Source of the DNA: Mesorhabditis belari
Lineage: Eukaryota > Nematoda > Chromadorea > Rhabditida > Rhabditidae
Direction of reading: 5' to 3'
NCBI GenBank assembly: GCA_958450365.1
Contig: CAUEEP010000741.1
Location: 2,648,501-2,712,500 of the forward strand
DNA length: 64,000 bases
Shown here: piece after piece, positions 1 through 11,689 of the stretch
How positions within the stretch are numbered: the stretch's first letter is position 1
How the letters are laid out: each line of letters begins with the position of its first letter
Position numbers and translations under genes: made by a program
Notes under the pieces: model-generated
Database searches by the model: none
The model's input: the letters and a program-made list of their open reading frames with translations, nothing else
What the model was told of the DNA's origin: nothing

Positions 1-228
1 CAAATTTCAACAACATGAGAAAAATAATGTCTTATCTTTTAGCATCATTGCTACAGACAAAGATACTTTCGCTGCATTTTATCAACAAATCTTTTGATTG
101 CATATCGGAATTTACAAAAGAAAACCTCTCCTTGAAACGGCCATTAGGTTGAGCTTAAAAAAAATTACAAAACAAAGGACTAGAATCTTTTCATCAAATC
201 ATTTTGAAGCAAACAATATATTCACCTT

Positions 229-462
229 GGGTTTTAATGGGTTTTAATGGGTTTTAATGGGTTTTAATGGGTTTTAATGGGTTTTAATGGGTTTTAATGG
301 GTTTTAATGGGTTTTAATGGGTTTTAATGGGTTTTAATGGGTTTTAATGGGTTTTAATTGATTTTAATTGGTTTTAATGGGTTTTAATGACTTTTAATGA
401 CTTTTAATGGCTTTTAATGGCTTTTGATGGCTTTTAATGGCTTTTAATGGCTTTTAATGACT
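229..462. repeat. 10-bp minisatellite (GTTTTAATGG)
   Basis: About 24 tandem copies of a 10-bp unit. The first dozen are near-identical; the later copies drift (gttttaattg, cttttaatga). No gene is visible in 1-2064; the stretch holds this array, purine tracts and the array at 1575-1950. Confidence 0.95.
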
Positions 463-480
463 TCGGTTCAACGTCCGACA

Positions 481-535
481 AATCTGTGGTAATGGTAATC
501 CGAGGGTCGAGGGTTCGATTCCGGGTCAAGTCAGT
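481..535 (+). repeat. tRNA-like fragment (B box)
   Basis: Contains GGGTTCGATTCC, an intact pol III B box, in a T-arm-like context. No convincing acceptor stem or anticodon arm is present, so this is a tRNA-derived (SINE-like) remnant and not a working tRNA. Confidence 0.35.
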
Positions 536-1072
536 TTTTTTCAAAAAATTTTCCTAAACAAAACGATTTTAGTGCATTTTAGGGTAATTTTTAACGCTGA
601 TTCCGAAAAACATGGTTTCAGCAAAGGTTTTCATACAAGAAAAGCAAATAAAATTGATTTTCTTGAAATTTTGGAGACACCTCAGTAAAACGGCTGAAAA
701 AACGTTGAAAGTTGATGAATCGACAAGCTTGTTTTTTTTTTTGTTGTACTGTTAGAAACTACTATTTTAATTAAACTTAGCTACTACTTTAATAAACTTT
801 CTAATATTAAAGTTTTCCATAAAACAAACCTCTTCCAAATCTTGTTCTTCCATAGCCAAAAAAAAATGAGAATCTCTTGAAGAAAATGGGGTTTTATTCG
901 GCTACAAATTAGCATAATTGGATAAAAATGGAAAGAGAAATTTCAAAATAAAGAAATCTTATGTAGAAAAATCAATGTTTAGAGCAAATTATTGAAAGTA
1001 AAAGTTGCGTAATGTTAAGTTTATTTTTGGCAAGTAAAGGAAAATGTTATCCCCAGATATGCAGTAGATAAA

Positions 1073-1155
1073 AAGGAAAAAGGAAAAGGAAAAGGAAAAG
1101 GAAAAGGAAAGAAAAAGGAGAAAGGAAAAGGAAAAGAAAAAGAAAAAGAAAGAAA
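1073..1155. repeat. Purine-rich simple repeat (AAAAGG)n
   Basis: Runs of aaaaggaaaagg with no C or T over about 80 bases. Confidence 0.9.
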
Positions 1156-1574
1156 AGACTAATTAGAACGGATCTCCTGAGGGAAAAAGAAAGGAAATTC
1201 ATCGAGGAATATCTGAAAGAAAAATTGAGCAGAAAAAGGATGAATATTTGAGGGAAGAGTAATGAGAAATGGAAGTATCAGCTCTGGACTAGACTTGTTT
1301 AATCATTAATCTTCAAGAGGAAAAAGCATCGGGTATCGTCGGGATCCCCATAACTTTTTATGGGGTATCGTTGGAATACCCATAGCTTCTCATATAACAT
1401 TTGATCCTGATCAGACAACGAGATTTGTATTACCGGTTTTGCCCTAACTAGGGTAAACGTTTATCCTTATTTGAGATTTCGAATGACCTATAAAACGATC
1501 AAATCGGATAAGTTTAAGACACTCTTCCCATTTAAGACGTCAGTTTAAGAGCCCTTAGCTAAATTTGCGACTGA

Positions 1575-1950
1575 ATACGAATTTTGATAGACTCAATCTT
1601 TGATAGACTCAATCTTTGATAGACTCAATCTTTGATGGGCTCAATCTTTGATAGACTATCTTTGATAGACTCAATCTTTGATAGACTCAATTTTGATAGA
1701 CTCAATCTTTGATGGGCTCAATCTTTGATAGACTCAATCTTTGATAGACTCAATTTTGATAGACTCAATCTTTGATAGACTCAATCTTTGATAGACTCAA
1801 TTTTGATAGACTCAATCTTTGATAGACTCAATCTTTGATAGACTCAATCTTTGATGGGCTCAATCTTTGATAGACTCAATCTTTGATAGACTCAATCTTT
1901 GATAGACTCAACTTTGATAGACTATCTTTGATAGACTCAATTTTGATAGG
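1575..1950. repeat. 16-bp minisatellite (TTTGATAGACTCAATC)
   Basis: About 22 tandem units, with a GGGCTC variant recurring every few units and occasional 1-bp or partial-unit deletions, which suggests unequal exchange. Confidence 0.9.
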
Positions 1951-2064
1951 GGTAACGTTTATCCTTATTTGAGACACAGCAACATTACGATAGCTTTTAG
2001 AGAGCACTTTTTAGAAAACGTTTAAACACTTTCATTCGAAAATCTCGACAATCAAGTTCGACAA

Positions 2065-2351
2065 TCAAGTTTCATCCAACCAATGACAAACCCGGATTTC
2101 ATCATCGTCTTCATCAGGATCCAACTCCTCGACCACTGTTCCAGCCAAGTAACTTCTAAAGATTAATACTTTCTTCAAGTAGTACTGTAATTACTGTACC
2201 TGAGACTATTGTATCGAATACTTTTCCTCGTTACCGGTTCTTTATGTGAATCTCTGGCAATGAAATCGTTGAATTTAGCAATAGCTGGTCGCATTGTCGG
2301 AAATGAAGAATATGAGCTCAACAGCGACATTCTCGAGGTTTTCCTTTCCAT
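2065..2351 (-). CDS. Unrecognised small two-exon gene or 3' gene end
   Basis: Two minus-strand exons join in frame: 2200-2351 (donor CTCAG/gtacag, phase 2) and 2065-2155 (acceptor ctttag/A, stop TGA). The product would be about 80 aa and ends with an acidic segment (EELDPDEDDDEIR) followed by VCHWLDET. The ATG at 2351 lies 8 bases after a tttcag site, so it may be trans-spliced and complete. Equally, the first exon could be internal (the frame is open back to the acceptor) and earlier exons may be missing; I saw no good candidates between 2400 and 3600. I recognise no family. Coding support is the phase match across the intron and the sharp acidic C-terminus. Confidence 0.5.
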
Positions 2352-2574
2352 TTTCAAAACTGAAACGATTTCTTGGTTTAAACTTACACTAAAACAAGGA
2401 AAATATTCAGCTGATAAGATTGGATATCTTTAAAGAATCTTAAATTGAATATTAACTTTAAAGAATCTTAACAAGTACTGAAATTAAGTATTCTGTTTAG
2501 TCAGAATACCTAAAAATACTGTAAACAAGTACTGAAATTAAGCAATGCTTGAGAAACATTAATATTTTAGCTTC

Positions 2575-2820
2575 TAAGTAGCTTCTGTTACTTCTAAATA
2601 AATTCTGTTCCTTCTAAATAACTTCTTTTCCTTCTAAATAACTTTTGTTACTTCTAAATAACTTCTTTTACTTCTAAATAACTTCTTTTACTTCTAAATT
2701 ACTTCTTTTACTTCTAAATAACTTCTGTTACTTCTAAATAACTTCTGTTACTTCTAAATTACTTCTGTTACTTCTAAATTACTTCTTTTCCTTCTAAATA
2801 ACTTCTTTTACTTCTAAATT
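2575..2820. repeat. 20-bp minisatellite (CTTCTAAATAACTTCTGTTA)
   Basis: About 12 copies, alternating ctgtta, ctttta and cttttcc variants. Confidence 0.9.
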
Positions 2821-3314
2821 TCATAAATTCTATATTTTAAAGAAGAAAACTCTCGCACAATCTTTTAAAGGTTTAAACTTTGAAAACATTGAAAATCGAA
2901 TTGAAAAAAAGTAATTCAAAACTATGAAAACAGAGAGAAAACGATTGGAAGGAAGAATTCTTGAAGAAAAAGGAAGAATTCTGAAGAAATTCTTCTCTGA
3001 AATTCGAGCTCAGTCTTTAGTGCAGATTGGTCGTATTTTTTCGGTAACTTTTTCTTTTCTGATTGATTCTATGCAACTATTTACCAGAAAAAGAAAGGAA
3101 AGGGGTGGGCGCCGTCAAAATTGTCAATGTGCCTCTTCCACCTCTTCTTCACCCCTTTCTTTACCCCTTTCCCCATCACTTCTTTGCCCTCTATCACTTC
3201 TCACCTTTCGTTTGTGAAAAGGCTTTTCTCGAGATTCAAATCACAAAAAATTTCACCAACAAATCAAACGGAAAAACTCGTGAATGGTGATCGGAAAACA
3301 ACATACTGATTTGT

Positions 3315-3425
3315 GGTCAAGAGCCAAAGACAAGAGCCAAGAGAACCAAAGACAAGAGCCAAGAGAACCAAAGACAAGAGCAAAGACAGGCCAAGAGCCA
3401 AGAGCAAGAGACCAAAGACAAAAAT
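3315..3425. repeat. Short tandem repeat (GACAAGAGCCAAGAGAACCAAA)
   Basis: Four to five imperfect copies of a roughly 22-bp unit. Confidence 0.8.
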
Positions 3426-3631
3426 CTTATACTAAGGACTAGGATTTGTATGCTAGGCCAGGCTGAAACCAAGTGACGACCTGATTTTACTGCCTGCTTT
3501 CTAAGAAGAACTTGAACCAGAAGAAAAGCCTGATCTGGACCTGACTTCTGTCTTGGACCTGACTTCTATCTTGGCTTACAATTCCTGAACTCAAAATCAG
3601 TTTGAAACAATCTTGGTCGCATCCACTTGTC

Positions 3632-4385
3632 ATTAGGTTGACCGATAAGTCTATAGACATTATAGAACCAGTTTGAATCAGTCAGTCCTAACAACAACAA
3701 AAACAACAAAAACAAATTCCTTTATCAGCGGCGAAGCACGCTTCAAAACGTGGGTGGAAGGCGTCAACTGTGCTAAGTAGCTCAACATCAAGCTCGTCAC
3801 ATACTTTAAGGAGCTCAGTCGGTCACTCAGTCAGCATCCTTGACATTTGTTCTTTTAAAAGCTTTAATCTTGAGTTTGCGCTGCACAATTCGGCGCAAGG
3901 ATGGCTCAGAAATTTCCATTTGGTGTGATATCAGCCGGACTGATCGTTCCGAGTTACAACGCAACCGCACTTTTTTGATGTTGGACTGAATCACAGCAAA
4001 AAGCTAATGATATAAAATAACAAAATATAGATCACAGATAAAGCTGCCCCTTCGTCAAGCTCGTTCCATGCTTTAAGGAGCGCTTTCTTTAACGAGACAA
4101 CTGTTCGATGTGGCTTAGCACACGCCTTAGCTTCCAGTCTCAGAAATTCCCATTTGGCGTGAGATGAGTTGGACTGATCGTTCCGGATTACGACACAACC
4201 TCTCTCACCCTTTTTTGATGTTGGCCTGAATCACAGCAGAACGTTTTCCTCGACCAGCTCTACCAGCATTTGTTCCCAATTCCAAGAAGCGTTTAATCGT
4301 CTTGTTCACGAGCCGCGTAGAAACTCCCAAATTTTGAGAAATTGCAATTGTCGAAAGCCCCAGTCGATGCAACGCCATGATTGCG
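3632..4385 (-). mobile_element. Decayed Tc1/mariner-type transposase (DNA-binding part)
   Basis: On the minus strand, downward from about 4380, the translation gives MALHRLGLSTIAISQ, then NLGVSTRLVNKTIKRF and GRGKRSAVIQANIKKG. This is the paired helix-turn-helix region of Tc1/mariner transposases. A stop follows, then NPERSVQL and SRQMGISE. A second, shorter copy of the same region lies at 3860-4000 with matching motifs, so the remnant is tandemly duplicated. A mariner-like terminus (TTAGGTTGACCGATAAGTC) sits at 3633. No catalytic DDE/D part is visible. The 5' end of the remnant is abutted by a MITE at 4386. Confidence 0.75.
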
Positions 4386-4592
4386 TTCTCTAATAGTCGT
4401 CATCCCACCGAGCCGAGTTGATCACTATTTTACGGTTTCCAAGCTTTTGCCGAGGCTCAACACTCTAATTCCCCACTAGATCTCATCGTCAGCTACATTT
4501 TCCGACCCCGCATCGATAGGTTCTGATAAGCGGTTCTCGAGATTTCGAGCAATTTAGGTAACGCTCAGGGTGCACTACTATCAGAGAAAAGA
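4386..4592. mobile_element. MITE of the TACCGTATTT/CTCTAATAGT family
   Basis: About 205 bp with internal blocks tagtcgtcat, gccgagttga, actattttacggtttcc, gatctcatcgtcagctac and gataagcggttctcgagat. The same blocks recur at 18970, 30214 and 40968. It ends with the degraded inverted terminus ctactatcagagaaaagac. No ORF. It abuts the transposase remnant at 3632-4385. Confidence 0.8.
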
Positions 4593-5014
4593 CGATAATC
4601 AAATCAGAAATTGATATGAACTTGATTACAAAGATAAAGCATAAATATACAATATGAGAAGTTTCAAAACTCTAGAATTTATCAATTGGCAAATGTTGTC
4701 AAAGAAATTCATTGACAAGCCCAAAACGGCTTAGCTCCGTAAACAGAAAAAGAAAACGCGGCCAAAAAAACGGGGGGTTAGCCTCGCAAAATGGACACTG
4801 TTTTCAGGCTATCTTGAAATTGAAAATTTATGAAAGAAATGTTTACTACAAAAAAAAGAATTGGGTATTTAAAAGAAAACAGAAATTTTTCTCCTTAAAA
4901 ACTTCAGATTTGAATTGTTTTTTTTTGCAAAAATGAATATTTAGGAAAATGGAATTGCTAAATAGGAACTATAAGGAACTAGATAGGAACTAGATAGGAA
5001 CTAGATAGGAACTA

Positions 5015-5711
5015 TTAGGTTGATGCATAAGTCTTTTCGTTTGTTTTCGTACTTCTGTTAAAAAGTAACAAATTCACCAATTAATCTATAGTTTGCTCTA
5101 TAAAAAAAAGTGTTTTTTTGTTGAATTTGCATCTTTTTAAATGAATTTCTTGTCTTTCATTTGCAAATTGAGAGTGAAAAACGCCTTTTTCGTAAAAATC
5201 TATAAAAAACTCTACGGAAAAATTGGCTGAATGAATTTCTCTGAAATTTTGGCGAAATATCAAACGTTTTTTTTCTCTATCTTTTATCTATTGACACGAA
5301 GATAGGTTTTCTTTAGCTATCTTTAGCTAAGGTGTCTAAACCGCATCATCGAGTTAGCCCTTTTTGACTACCCGACTTCATACTCTCAAGAAAATCCAGG
5401 CATTCAATATTTTTAAACCCGTTTTAATGTTATTTTGCAGAAAAATAATTGCTTTTTCTAATGAAATCAACCGTAGTTTAATTCGTGCATTTGTTGGCTT
5501 CAAACGGCAGACGAAAAGGAACGAAAAGACTTATGCATCAACCTAATACAAGCGCCTACAAGCGCCTACAGACACCTACAGGCACCTACAGGCACCTAAA
5601 GGCGCCTACAGGCACCTACATGCAACTACAAGCGCCTACAAGCGCCTACAGACACCTACAGGCAACTACAACTACGAAAAGGAACAAAAAGACTTATGCA
5701 TCAACCTATTA
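5015..5711. mobile_element. Non-autonomous mariner-like element(s)
   Basis: The left terminus attaggttgatgcataagtcttttcg (5015) is matched by inverted copies ending at 5548 and 5711 (gacttatgcatcaacctat). The outer pair is flanked on both sides by ggaactagata repeats, so the element inserted into that short array. The segment between the two right ends is a 10-bp minisatellite (cacctacagg, 5548-5672). No transposase coding remains. Confidence 0.8.
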
Positions 5712-5804
5712 GATAGGAACTAGATAGGAACTAGATAGGAACTATAAAGGAACTAAATCGGAACCGCTAACCGCTAAAATCCCTGAAATGGATACATTTC
5801 TCTT

Positions 5805-5925
5805 TCAGAAGTAGTCTTTCTCTTCCTCTTTCTTTCTCTTTCTCTTTCTCTTCCTCTTCTTCCTCTCTTCTCTTCCTCTTTCTCTTCCTCTTCTTCTTCC
5901 CTCTTCCTCCTCCTCTTTCTCATCG
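5805..5925. repeat. CT-rich microsatellite
   Basis: Pyrimidine tract of tctttctcttcctc units, downstream of the 3' end of the minus-strand gene at 6057-11077. Confidence 0.9.
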
Positions 5926-5988
5926 ATACACTTGTCCAATGTGAAATCCATTAGAAGATAAAGATAAAGAAAACTTTTTTGAGAAAAA

Positions 5989-5994
5989 TTTATT
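5989..5994 (-). terminator. Poly(A) signal AATAAA
   Basis: AATAAA on the minus strand about 63 bases after the TAA of the gene ending at 6057; the position fits a nematode 3' end. Confidence 0.55.
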
Positions 5995-6056
5995 GAATCA
6001 TTGATTGAATCGAATCAAAAGATGTGAAAGTGATTTTTTTTTTGTTTTGAGTAGAT

Positions 6057-9000
6057 TTAGACGTTCGTGATCTAAATTGAATATCATTTTCTTTATTAGT
6101 GTTGAAACTTACATAGAAATAAGTACCGGCCACCGGTGTGCCCAAGAGACGACCAGTGTCAGAGCGGAGGAATTCGCTGAAATCAGCTTTTTTCGGTTAG
6201 TTTCGAACCTTGTTTATTTCAAATGGTTTTAGTTTAAGAGAATGTCGATTTTCTAGTAAAAATATAGCCAAATTTAGGCAAGAATTGGCCCCAGAAATTT
6301 GGGCTTCGACGCCAAAGACGGCGAACCATGGCTGAGCAGCTCAGCACTCCTTCTTCTTGTCAACTCTGCAGTTGTCAATGTCACTTGTGGCATACTGATT
6401 CCAAAAGGGATTCCATACCACGACGGTTTGCCAGATGGCAAGTGACTACGCGATTACAAAGAACATACCGCCAGTCATTTACTTACTGGAATTTTTCGGC
6501 TCTTGCGTAGTTTCCGGGTATTTTGAACGGCTCGTCAAGCTTTAAAGACCTATAACTTTGTCTAGAAATTATATTTTTGCTAGCTTTTTATATCATTGTA
6601 CAGAGGATATTTCAGGCTTTTAAATGATACCAGATAAAGCTTGATTGGTTTTTTCATTACCATGAAAACAAGGCGACACGACAGCCGAGTCGGTTAGGCC
6701 CCCTTTGCTCAGAGTTGGCTCCGATTTTCTTGGACTGGATCATCCAATCAAGCTCTATTTGGTATCATCTGAAAGCCTGAAATATTCTCTGTACAATGAT
6801 ATAAAAAGTTAGACAAAATATCATCTCTGGGCGAAGTTATCAGCCTTCAAAGTGTGATGACCCATTCAAGATACCCGGATTTCCCCGAAATTCCTGGAAA
6901 ATGCCCAGAAACTACGCATAAGCCAAACCAACCACTTATTTCAATAGAGTATTTTAAAGTAAAGAAAAGTATTCAACAAACAAGGCTGAATATCCAAAAT
7001 CCCCAGAGGGAAGAGGCGATTTTTCTTTTGCTTTTTTTGGGTGGTACAAAATGAAGAAATTGAGGTGTAAATTTTCACCTTGGGGGTCTTAAACCATTTT
7101 AAGAATGATTCTAAAAGCCAAATCTAAAGCTCATCAAATTTTCTCACCTAACCGATCGATATTTTCCATGCAAATCCATCGTCACCGATACATAGAGTCG
7201 AGTGATCGGGTTCACCGTTCGGAACATCAAAACAACCCACATTTTACGATCTAGAAGTTAGATTGTTGAATTTCTAGCCTTGTTAGCCATTGTTGTTAGC
7301 CATTCGAATTGTTAGCTATTAAAATCGCTATCACTTACAATGATTAGCTGGCCTTTTCTGTTGTTCATCCATATTGGTGACCGGATGAGCGTTGTAGATT
7401 TTCTTCGAGATGAATCCCCCATCATCCACAGGCTCTTCAAGGTCCAAGATTTTGCCTGAAATTGGTTTATTGCTTATCTAAAGCATTCTTTGCTTCTTTA
7501 AAGCATTCATTGCTTATTTAAAGCATTCATTGCTTATCTAAAGCTTTCTTTGCTTCTTTAAAGCCATCATTGCTTATCTAAAGCATTCATTACTTATTTA
7601 AAGCATTCATTACTTATTTAAAGCATTCATTACTTATTTAAAGCATTCATTGCTTATTTAAAACGATAAACCTTACTAATAACGGTTATTTTTGGCTTTT
7701 TTGGCTTTTTTGGCTTCAACTTAAGCTTTTAAAAACATTTTGTTCTTTATCTTCCGAAAAGTTCTTAGTAAGTTCTTTGTCCTAGTATTCAAGAAGAGAT
7801 TCAGAGCTATCGAATGATTATAATAGATGTTCAAAGAAGAAAGTTCAAAGATTATAATAGATGTTTATCTTCCAATTTTCACTAAGTTACCAGTAAAACA
7901 GTTAACTAACAGTAACTACTAAATAGACTACGCGTCTGTACACCCAAAAATGCCGATACAGAAGTTTGACAAAGCTTTTCCAGTAACCCTACCTCCTTTC
8001 GATGGCCGATCATAATAGAATTGAAGTGTTTCTGTGACGCTGACTGGATCTGTAAAGAACGGATTGATTAGAACGGATTGATTAGTAAGAATTACGAAAT
8101 CTTACCAAACATGATCACATGCATAAAACTTCCAATTGGAAGCTCTGAGAAAAGTTTGACATTTTTGATGTAAGCTGGTTCCAAAAGTTTGTGCGGAGCG
8201 AGAACGAAATGGTCGCCGGTTCGGATCTCCGGTGCTTGCATTGTGGCCGACGTATGAACGTTTAATGTCACCTGAGATCGTTGGATTTTGATTTTCGAAT
8301 TGAAAAATCATTTTAACATTTAAAAATCATTTTAACGATATGGCTATACACAATGGTATAGCTTTTATAGCTATAGTTAAGCTTACATATTCAATGGAGG
8401 ATACGGGAGGTGCTGGCACGATACGGGGAGTCAGTTGGGCTTCAGCGAAAACTAAAACGGGGTTTTTGGTTTAGACAACAACTTTTGAATTGATTCTTAC
8501 TAGGAAATGTTGTTAACTTATCGTGGCCTACTCGGGAAATAGCCTATCTGATGTAGTTTTTCTCTCTGATTCCGAATCTGCAATCAGTTTTTGCCAAACG
8601 CTTCTCTATCGCGAGATTTATGGTACACAAGTTTTTGGGGTTTCTTTATGAGCACTGTCTTCAGGCAACGGCATCGGTGGTGTAGTGGTTGTAGAGAACG
8701 CATTTGCTTGCATCAGTCAATGGAACCCGGCGAATCGAGTCTGGTGCGTATGTCCTTTTGGACCCGTTCGAGTCCTTTCAATGAGACATTCTTTGTTCTT
8801 TAAAGTTTTATTGTTTCCGATAAAGTCAAACCCGTCTCAAGAGGTCCCAAGAGACCCCAAGAGACCCAAAAACTTGTATGCTAAGTCGCGACCGAGTGAT
8901 CTTGTCAATCATTTTCTCTGAATAATGATTTCTAAAAAAATTATCTTTTATTGAATTGGGACTATTACAAATATGATTTTGGAGAGAAATAAGTGAGCTT

Positions 9001-11077
9001 TCTAATATGGATTCCAATATGGTTCCAATATGGTTTCAATATGGATTCCAATATGGTTCCAATATGGATTCAAATCTGGTTCCAATATGGTTCCAATATG
9101 GTTCCAATATTTTCCTTCCAAGAATAAAGTTCCAATATGGTTCCAATATGGTTCCAATATGGTTTCAATCTGGTTCCGATATGGTTCCAATATAGCTTTC
9201 TAATATTCGTGTCATTTGATAAAGACTACTCGATGTTAAAGAAGTTTCTTTGAAAATCAGCGCCATTTCATACTCCCTAACAAGTGGCCCATGTATACTT
9301 TGAACTATTCTGGCAAGCCTAAAGACTTGTGAATCAGGCAGGTCTAAACCAAGCAAGAACCCAGGTTTATTGTTAGACCTGGCTTCTGGCAGACCCAGGA
9401 ACTTTGTGAGCCAGATCTGCAGTGAAGCCAGGTCAGAACCTGTCTTCTGGCCTATCCTGTCTTCTGGCCTATCCTGTCTTCTAGCCTATCCTGTCTTCTG
9501 ACCTATCCTGTCTTCTGGCCTATCCTGTCTTCTGCCCTATCCTGTCTTCTGCCCTATCCTGTCTTCTGGCAAGAGATATCTTGTCTGATATCTCTTGCCT
9601 GAGAAAAATAGTTTTGAAAAAACTCATTACTTATCATTCACCTTTAAAATAAGCTGCCTAGAAAACGCTTCAAATTTCTTTCAGTTTTCAATTTCTCCTC
9701 ACCTGAAGCAAAGCTGTACAAAGTGCTCGTCTTGCAGCACAAAGATCGTCCATCATGCGGTAAAAGATGTCCATTCGCTGCTTCAACACATTTATAATTT
9801 GGTGGACAAATGTTGACAATAGCCGGATCACAGAGCATCGCATGCGGGATACGGTAAGGGATTGCACCATTTGGACAAACTAAAACGAAGATGAAGGACC
9901 AATTTGCATGAATCTACTCGGCTTTATCTCTTCTGCTTTCAAATTCTCGAGCTCTGACGAGTCCTGAATGATATCACTGCAACATTTGAACTCTTTGTTT
10001 CCAATCGAGGCGCAGAATGGATTCCTCCCAGTACAAGTGAATGGATTTTTCTCTGTACAAGGGATTCCATTTCCTAGAATGATTGGATTTTGGTTTTGGA
10101 ATGATCGTTTTTGGGATGATCGTTTTTGGAATGATGATTGGGATGATTTAAACAATCATTGATCAATACAATTGAACAGATCACCAACCTTCCTCATAGG
10201 ATGAACACTGGGCTAGCGCTGGGACGTAAGTTAACTCTCGAGATTGCCATGGTTGTGAGCAATCTTAAAGCAAGAGCTGATTGAGCTGATTGAGCTGATT
10301 GAGCTGATTAAACAGTAGAGTTTTCATGCTTAGAAGTTGTTAGGATTCTCAGAAATGCATTCAATAAATCACATTTATATTAGGCTAGTTAACTAGTTTA
10401 GTTCTTTTAGTTAACTAGGTCAGTTCTTTTAGTTAACTAGTTCAGTTCTTTCATTAAACTACCGTATTTACTCTATTAGTGGGGTCCTCTCTAATAGTGG
10501 GGTCCTCTCTAATAGTGGGGTCGTCTGGAGGGGGGTTGAAAAAATAGTGGGGTCCTCTCTAATATTGGTAACGAAAGTGATACATCAATTGTTGATCTCT
10601 TGGATTAGTTCTTTTACTGTTTGTTAATGTTTTGTTACGGTTAAAGCTAAATAAAATATGAAGCCAAACTTGTTTTTTCAAGAATTTCGGAGAAAAATTG
10701 ATATCTTTTCAACTTAAAACTTTGGTTTTATGTTCTTTTAAATTTCTCTAATAGTGGGGTCGTCTGGAAGGGGATTGAAAAAATAGTGGGGGACCCCACT
10801 AATAGAGTAAATACGGTAGTTTAGTTCTTTCAGTTAACTAGTTCTTTCAGTTAACTAGTTCAGTTCTTTCATTTAACTAGTTTAGTTCTTTCAGTTAACT
10901 AGTTCTTTCAGTTAACTAGTTCAGTTCTTTCAGTTAACTAGTTCTTTCAGTTAACTAGTTTAATTCTTTCAGTTAACTAATACCTGGTTTATTTTGTGGT
11001 GGCGGGCCTTGAGGCATTTGTTGAGCAAATAGAAACGGTAGAAAAATGGTGAAAATTTTCGTTATCCTGATTATCAT
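6057..11077 (-). CDS. Secreted lustrin-type cysteine-rich protein (gene A)
   Basis: Eleven exons, all phase-consistent, give about 362 aa: 10984-11077, 10189-10263, 9918-10073, 9703-9879, 8387-8451, 8106-8271, 7993-8049, 7339-7455, 7148-7250, 6113-6176, 6057-6071. The ATG lies 2 bases after a tttttgcag acceptor, consistent with trans-splicing. Residues 1-18 (MIIRITKIFTIFLPFLFA) are a signal peptide. Then come a cysteine-rich module (CSQPWQS, CTGRNPFC, KCCSD), a lustrin-like module (ICPNGAIPYRIP, CPPNYKC, LCCKTS) and a C-terminal domain without cysteines (PEIRTGDHF, FYYDRPSKG, RKMWVVLMF, GRLLGTPVAGTYFY) that I cannot name. Probably extracellular; function unknown. Gene B (14110-20430) is a divergent head-to-head paralogue that supports nearly every exon. 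Introns carry minisatellites and foldback elements. Confidence 0.85.
6313..6450. other. GC-richer open stretch inside gene A intron 9
   Basis: About 140 bp of higher GC than the flanks, open in several frames on both strands; one plus-strand frame is hydrophobic (SSSALLLLVNSAVV). Gene A splices in phase without it. It might be a captured gene fragment; I recognise no family. Confidence 0.25.
6504..6918. mobile_element. Foldback (palindromic) MITE in gene A intron 9
   Basis: Long imperfect inverted repeat. The left arm starts tgcgtagtttccgggtatttt; the right arm ends ccagaaactacgca. Inner blocks tatcattgtacagag and atatttcaggctttnaaatgatacca are also inverted. No ORF. Confidence 0.8.
7462..7662. 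repeat. 20-bp minisatellite (AAAGCATTCATTGCTTATTT)
   Basis: About ten copies in gene A intron 7, starting right after the exon 8 acceptor. Confidence 0.9.
8668..8740 (+). repeat. tRNA-derived fragment
   Basis: GCATCGGTGGTGTAGTGGTT is the acceptor and A-box region of a tRNA (Gly/Asp-like); the rest is degraded and the B box is poor. It lies in gene A intron 4. Confidence 0.35.
9005..9195. repeat. 11-bp minisatellite (GGTTCCAATAT)
   Basis: About 15 copies of ggttccaatat, interrupted by a short unique piece at 9112-9132, in gene A intron 4. Confidence 0.9.
9436..9568. repeat. 17-bp minisatellite (CTGGCCTATCCTGTCTT)
   Basis: Seven to eight copies, in gene A intron 4. Confidence 0.9.
10380..11000. 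repeat. Minisatellite (AGTTCTTTCAGTTAACTAGTTC) split by a MITE
   Basis: Copies occupy 10380-10457 and 10820-10980 and are interrupted by the MITE at 10455-10823. Two further copies lie at 11167-11210, upstream of gene A. The array fills gene A intron 1 up to the exon 1 donor. Confidence 0.85.
10455..10823. mobile_element. MITE with perfect 33-bp terminal inverted repeats
   Basis: The termini at 10455-10487 and 10791-10823 are exact inverted copies (taaactaccgtatttactc ...). Internally the block ctctaatagtggggtc recurs four times. The taccgtattt...ctctaatagt end relates it to the elements at 4386, 18970, 30214 and 40968, but the body differs. No ORF. Perfect ends suggest a recent insertion into the minisatellite. 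Confidence 0.9.
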
Positions 11078-11279
11078 TTCTGCAAAAATGATTCCACAGA
11101 TCTTTTATGCTTCTTTTATGATATCAGAATTGAAAATAGCAGACGTAGACAACTAGAGAGTTGCAGTTTTAACTAGTTCAGTTCTTTCAGTTAACTAGTT
11201 CAGTTCTTTCACTCATAAGTAGTAATCAGAAAGTGCAAGATTTCAACTTTCAAAGCATAGGTTGATGGATAATAAAAGA

Positions 11280-11365
11280 ATTGGAGAAAAGTAAAGCCTC
11301 TATGGAAGAAAGTAAAGCCTCTATGGCGAAAAGTAAAGCCTCTATGGCGAAAAGTAAAGCCCAAG
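11280..11365. repeat. 21-bp tandem repeat (TCTATGGCGAAAAGTAAAGCC)
   Basis: Four copies in the A-B intergenic region. Confidence 0.85.
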
Positions 11366-11540
11366 TGTCAAGTTAAGATCTAAAGCTTTAGATAGAAAGC
11401 TAAAGCTAAAATAGAGCGCTATGTACGAACTGTTAGTACGAACTGTTAGTACGAACTGTACGAACAAAATTCTGGATATAAATACTTATACCTTGGGTTG
11501 ATGGATATGACATGGCACCTTTTTTGAAATCAATTTTCTG

Positions 11541-11573
<33 letters not shown>

Positions 11574-11689
11574 TTGAAATCAAATTTTTCTTCAATCAAC
11601 AACTTCAAATCATGCGAGATATTTGCCATTATTTTATATGATTTTTGCCTATTTTACTGGTAAAAGTCGAATGCCTCTATCGTTTAAAA

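Noticed and set aside
8102..8311. Independent 69-aa ORF
   Set aside because: Out-of-frame reading across exon 6 of gene A; the correct frame continues the gene A protein.
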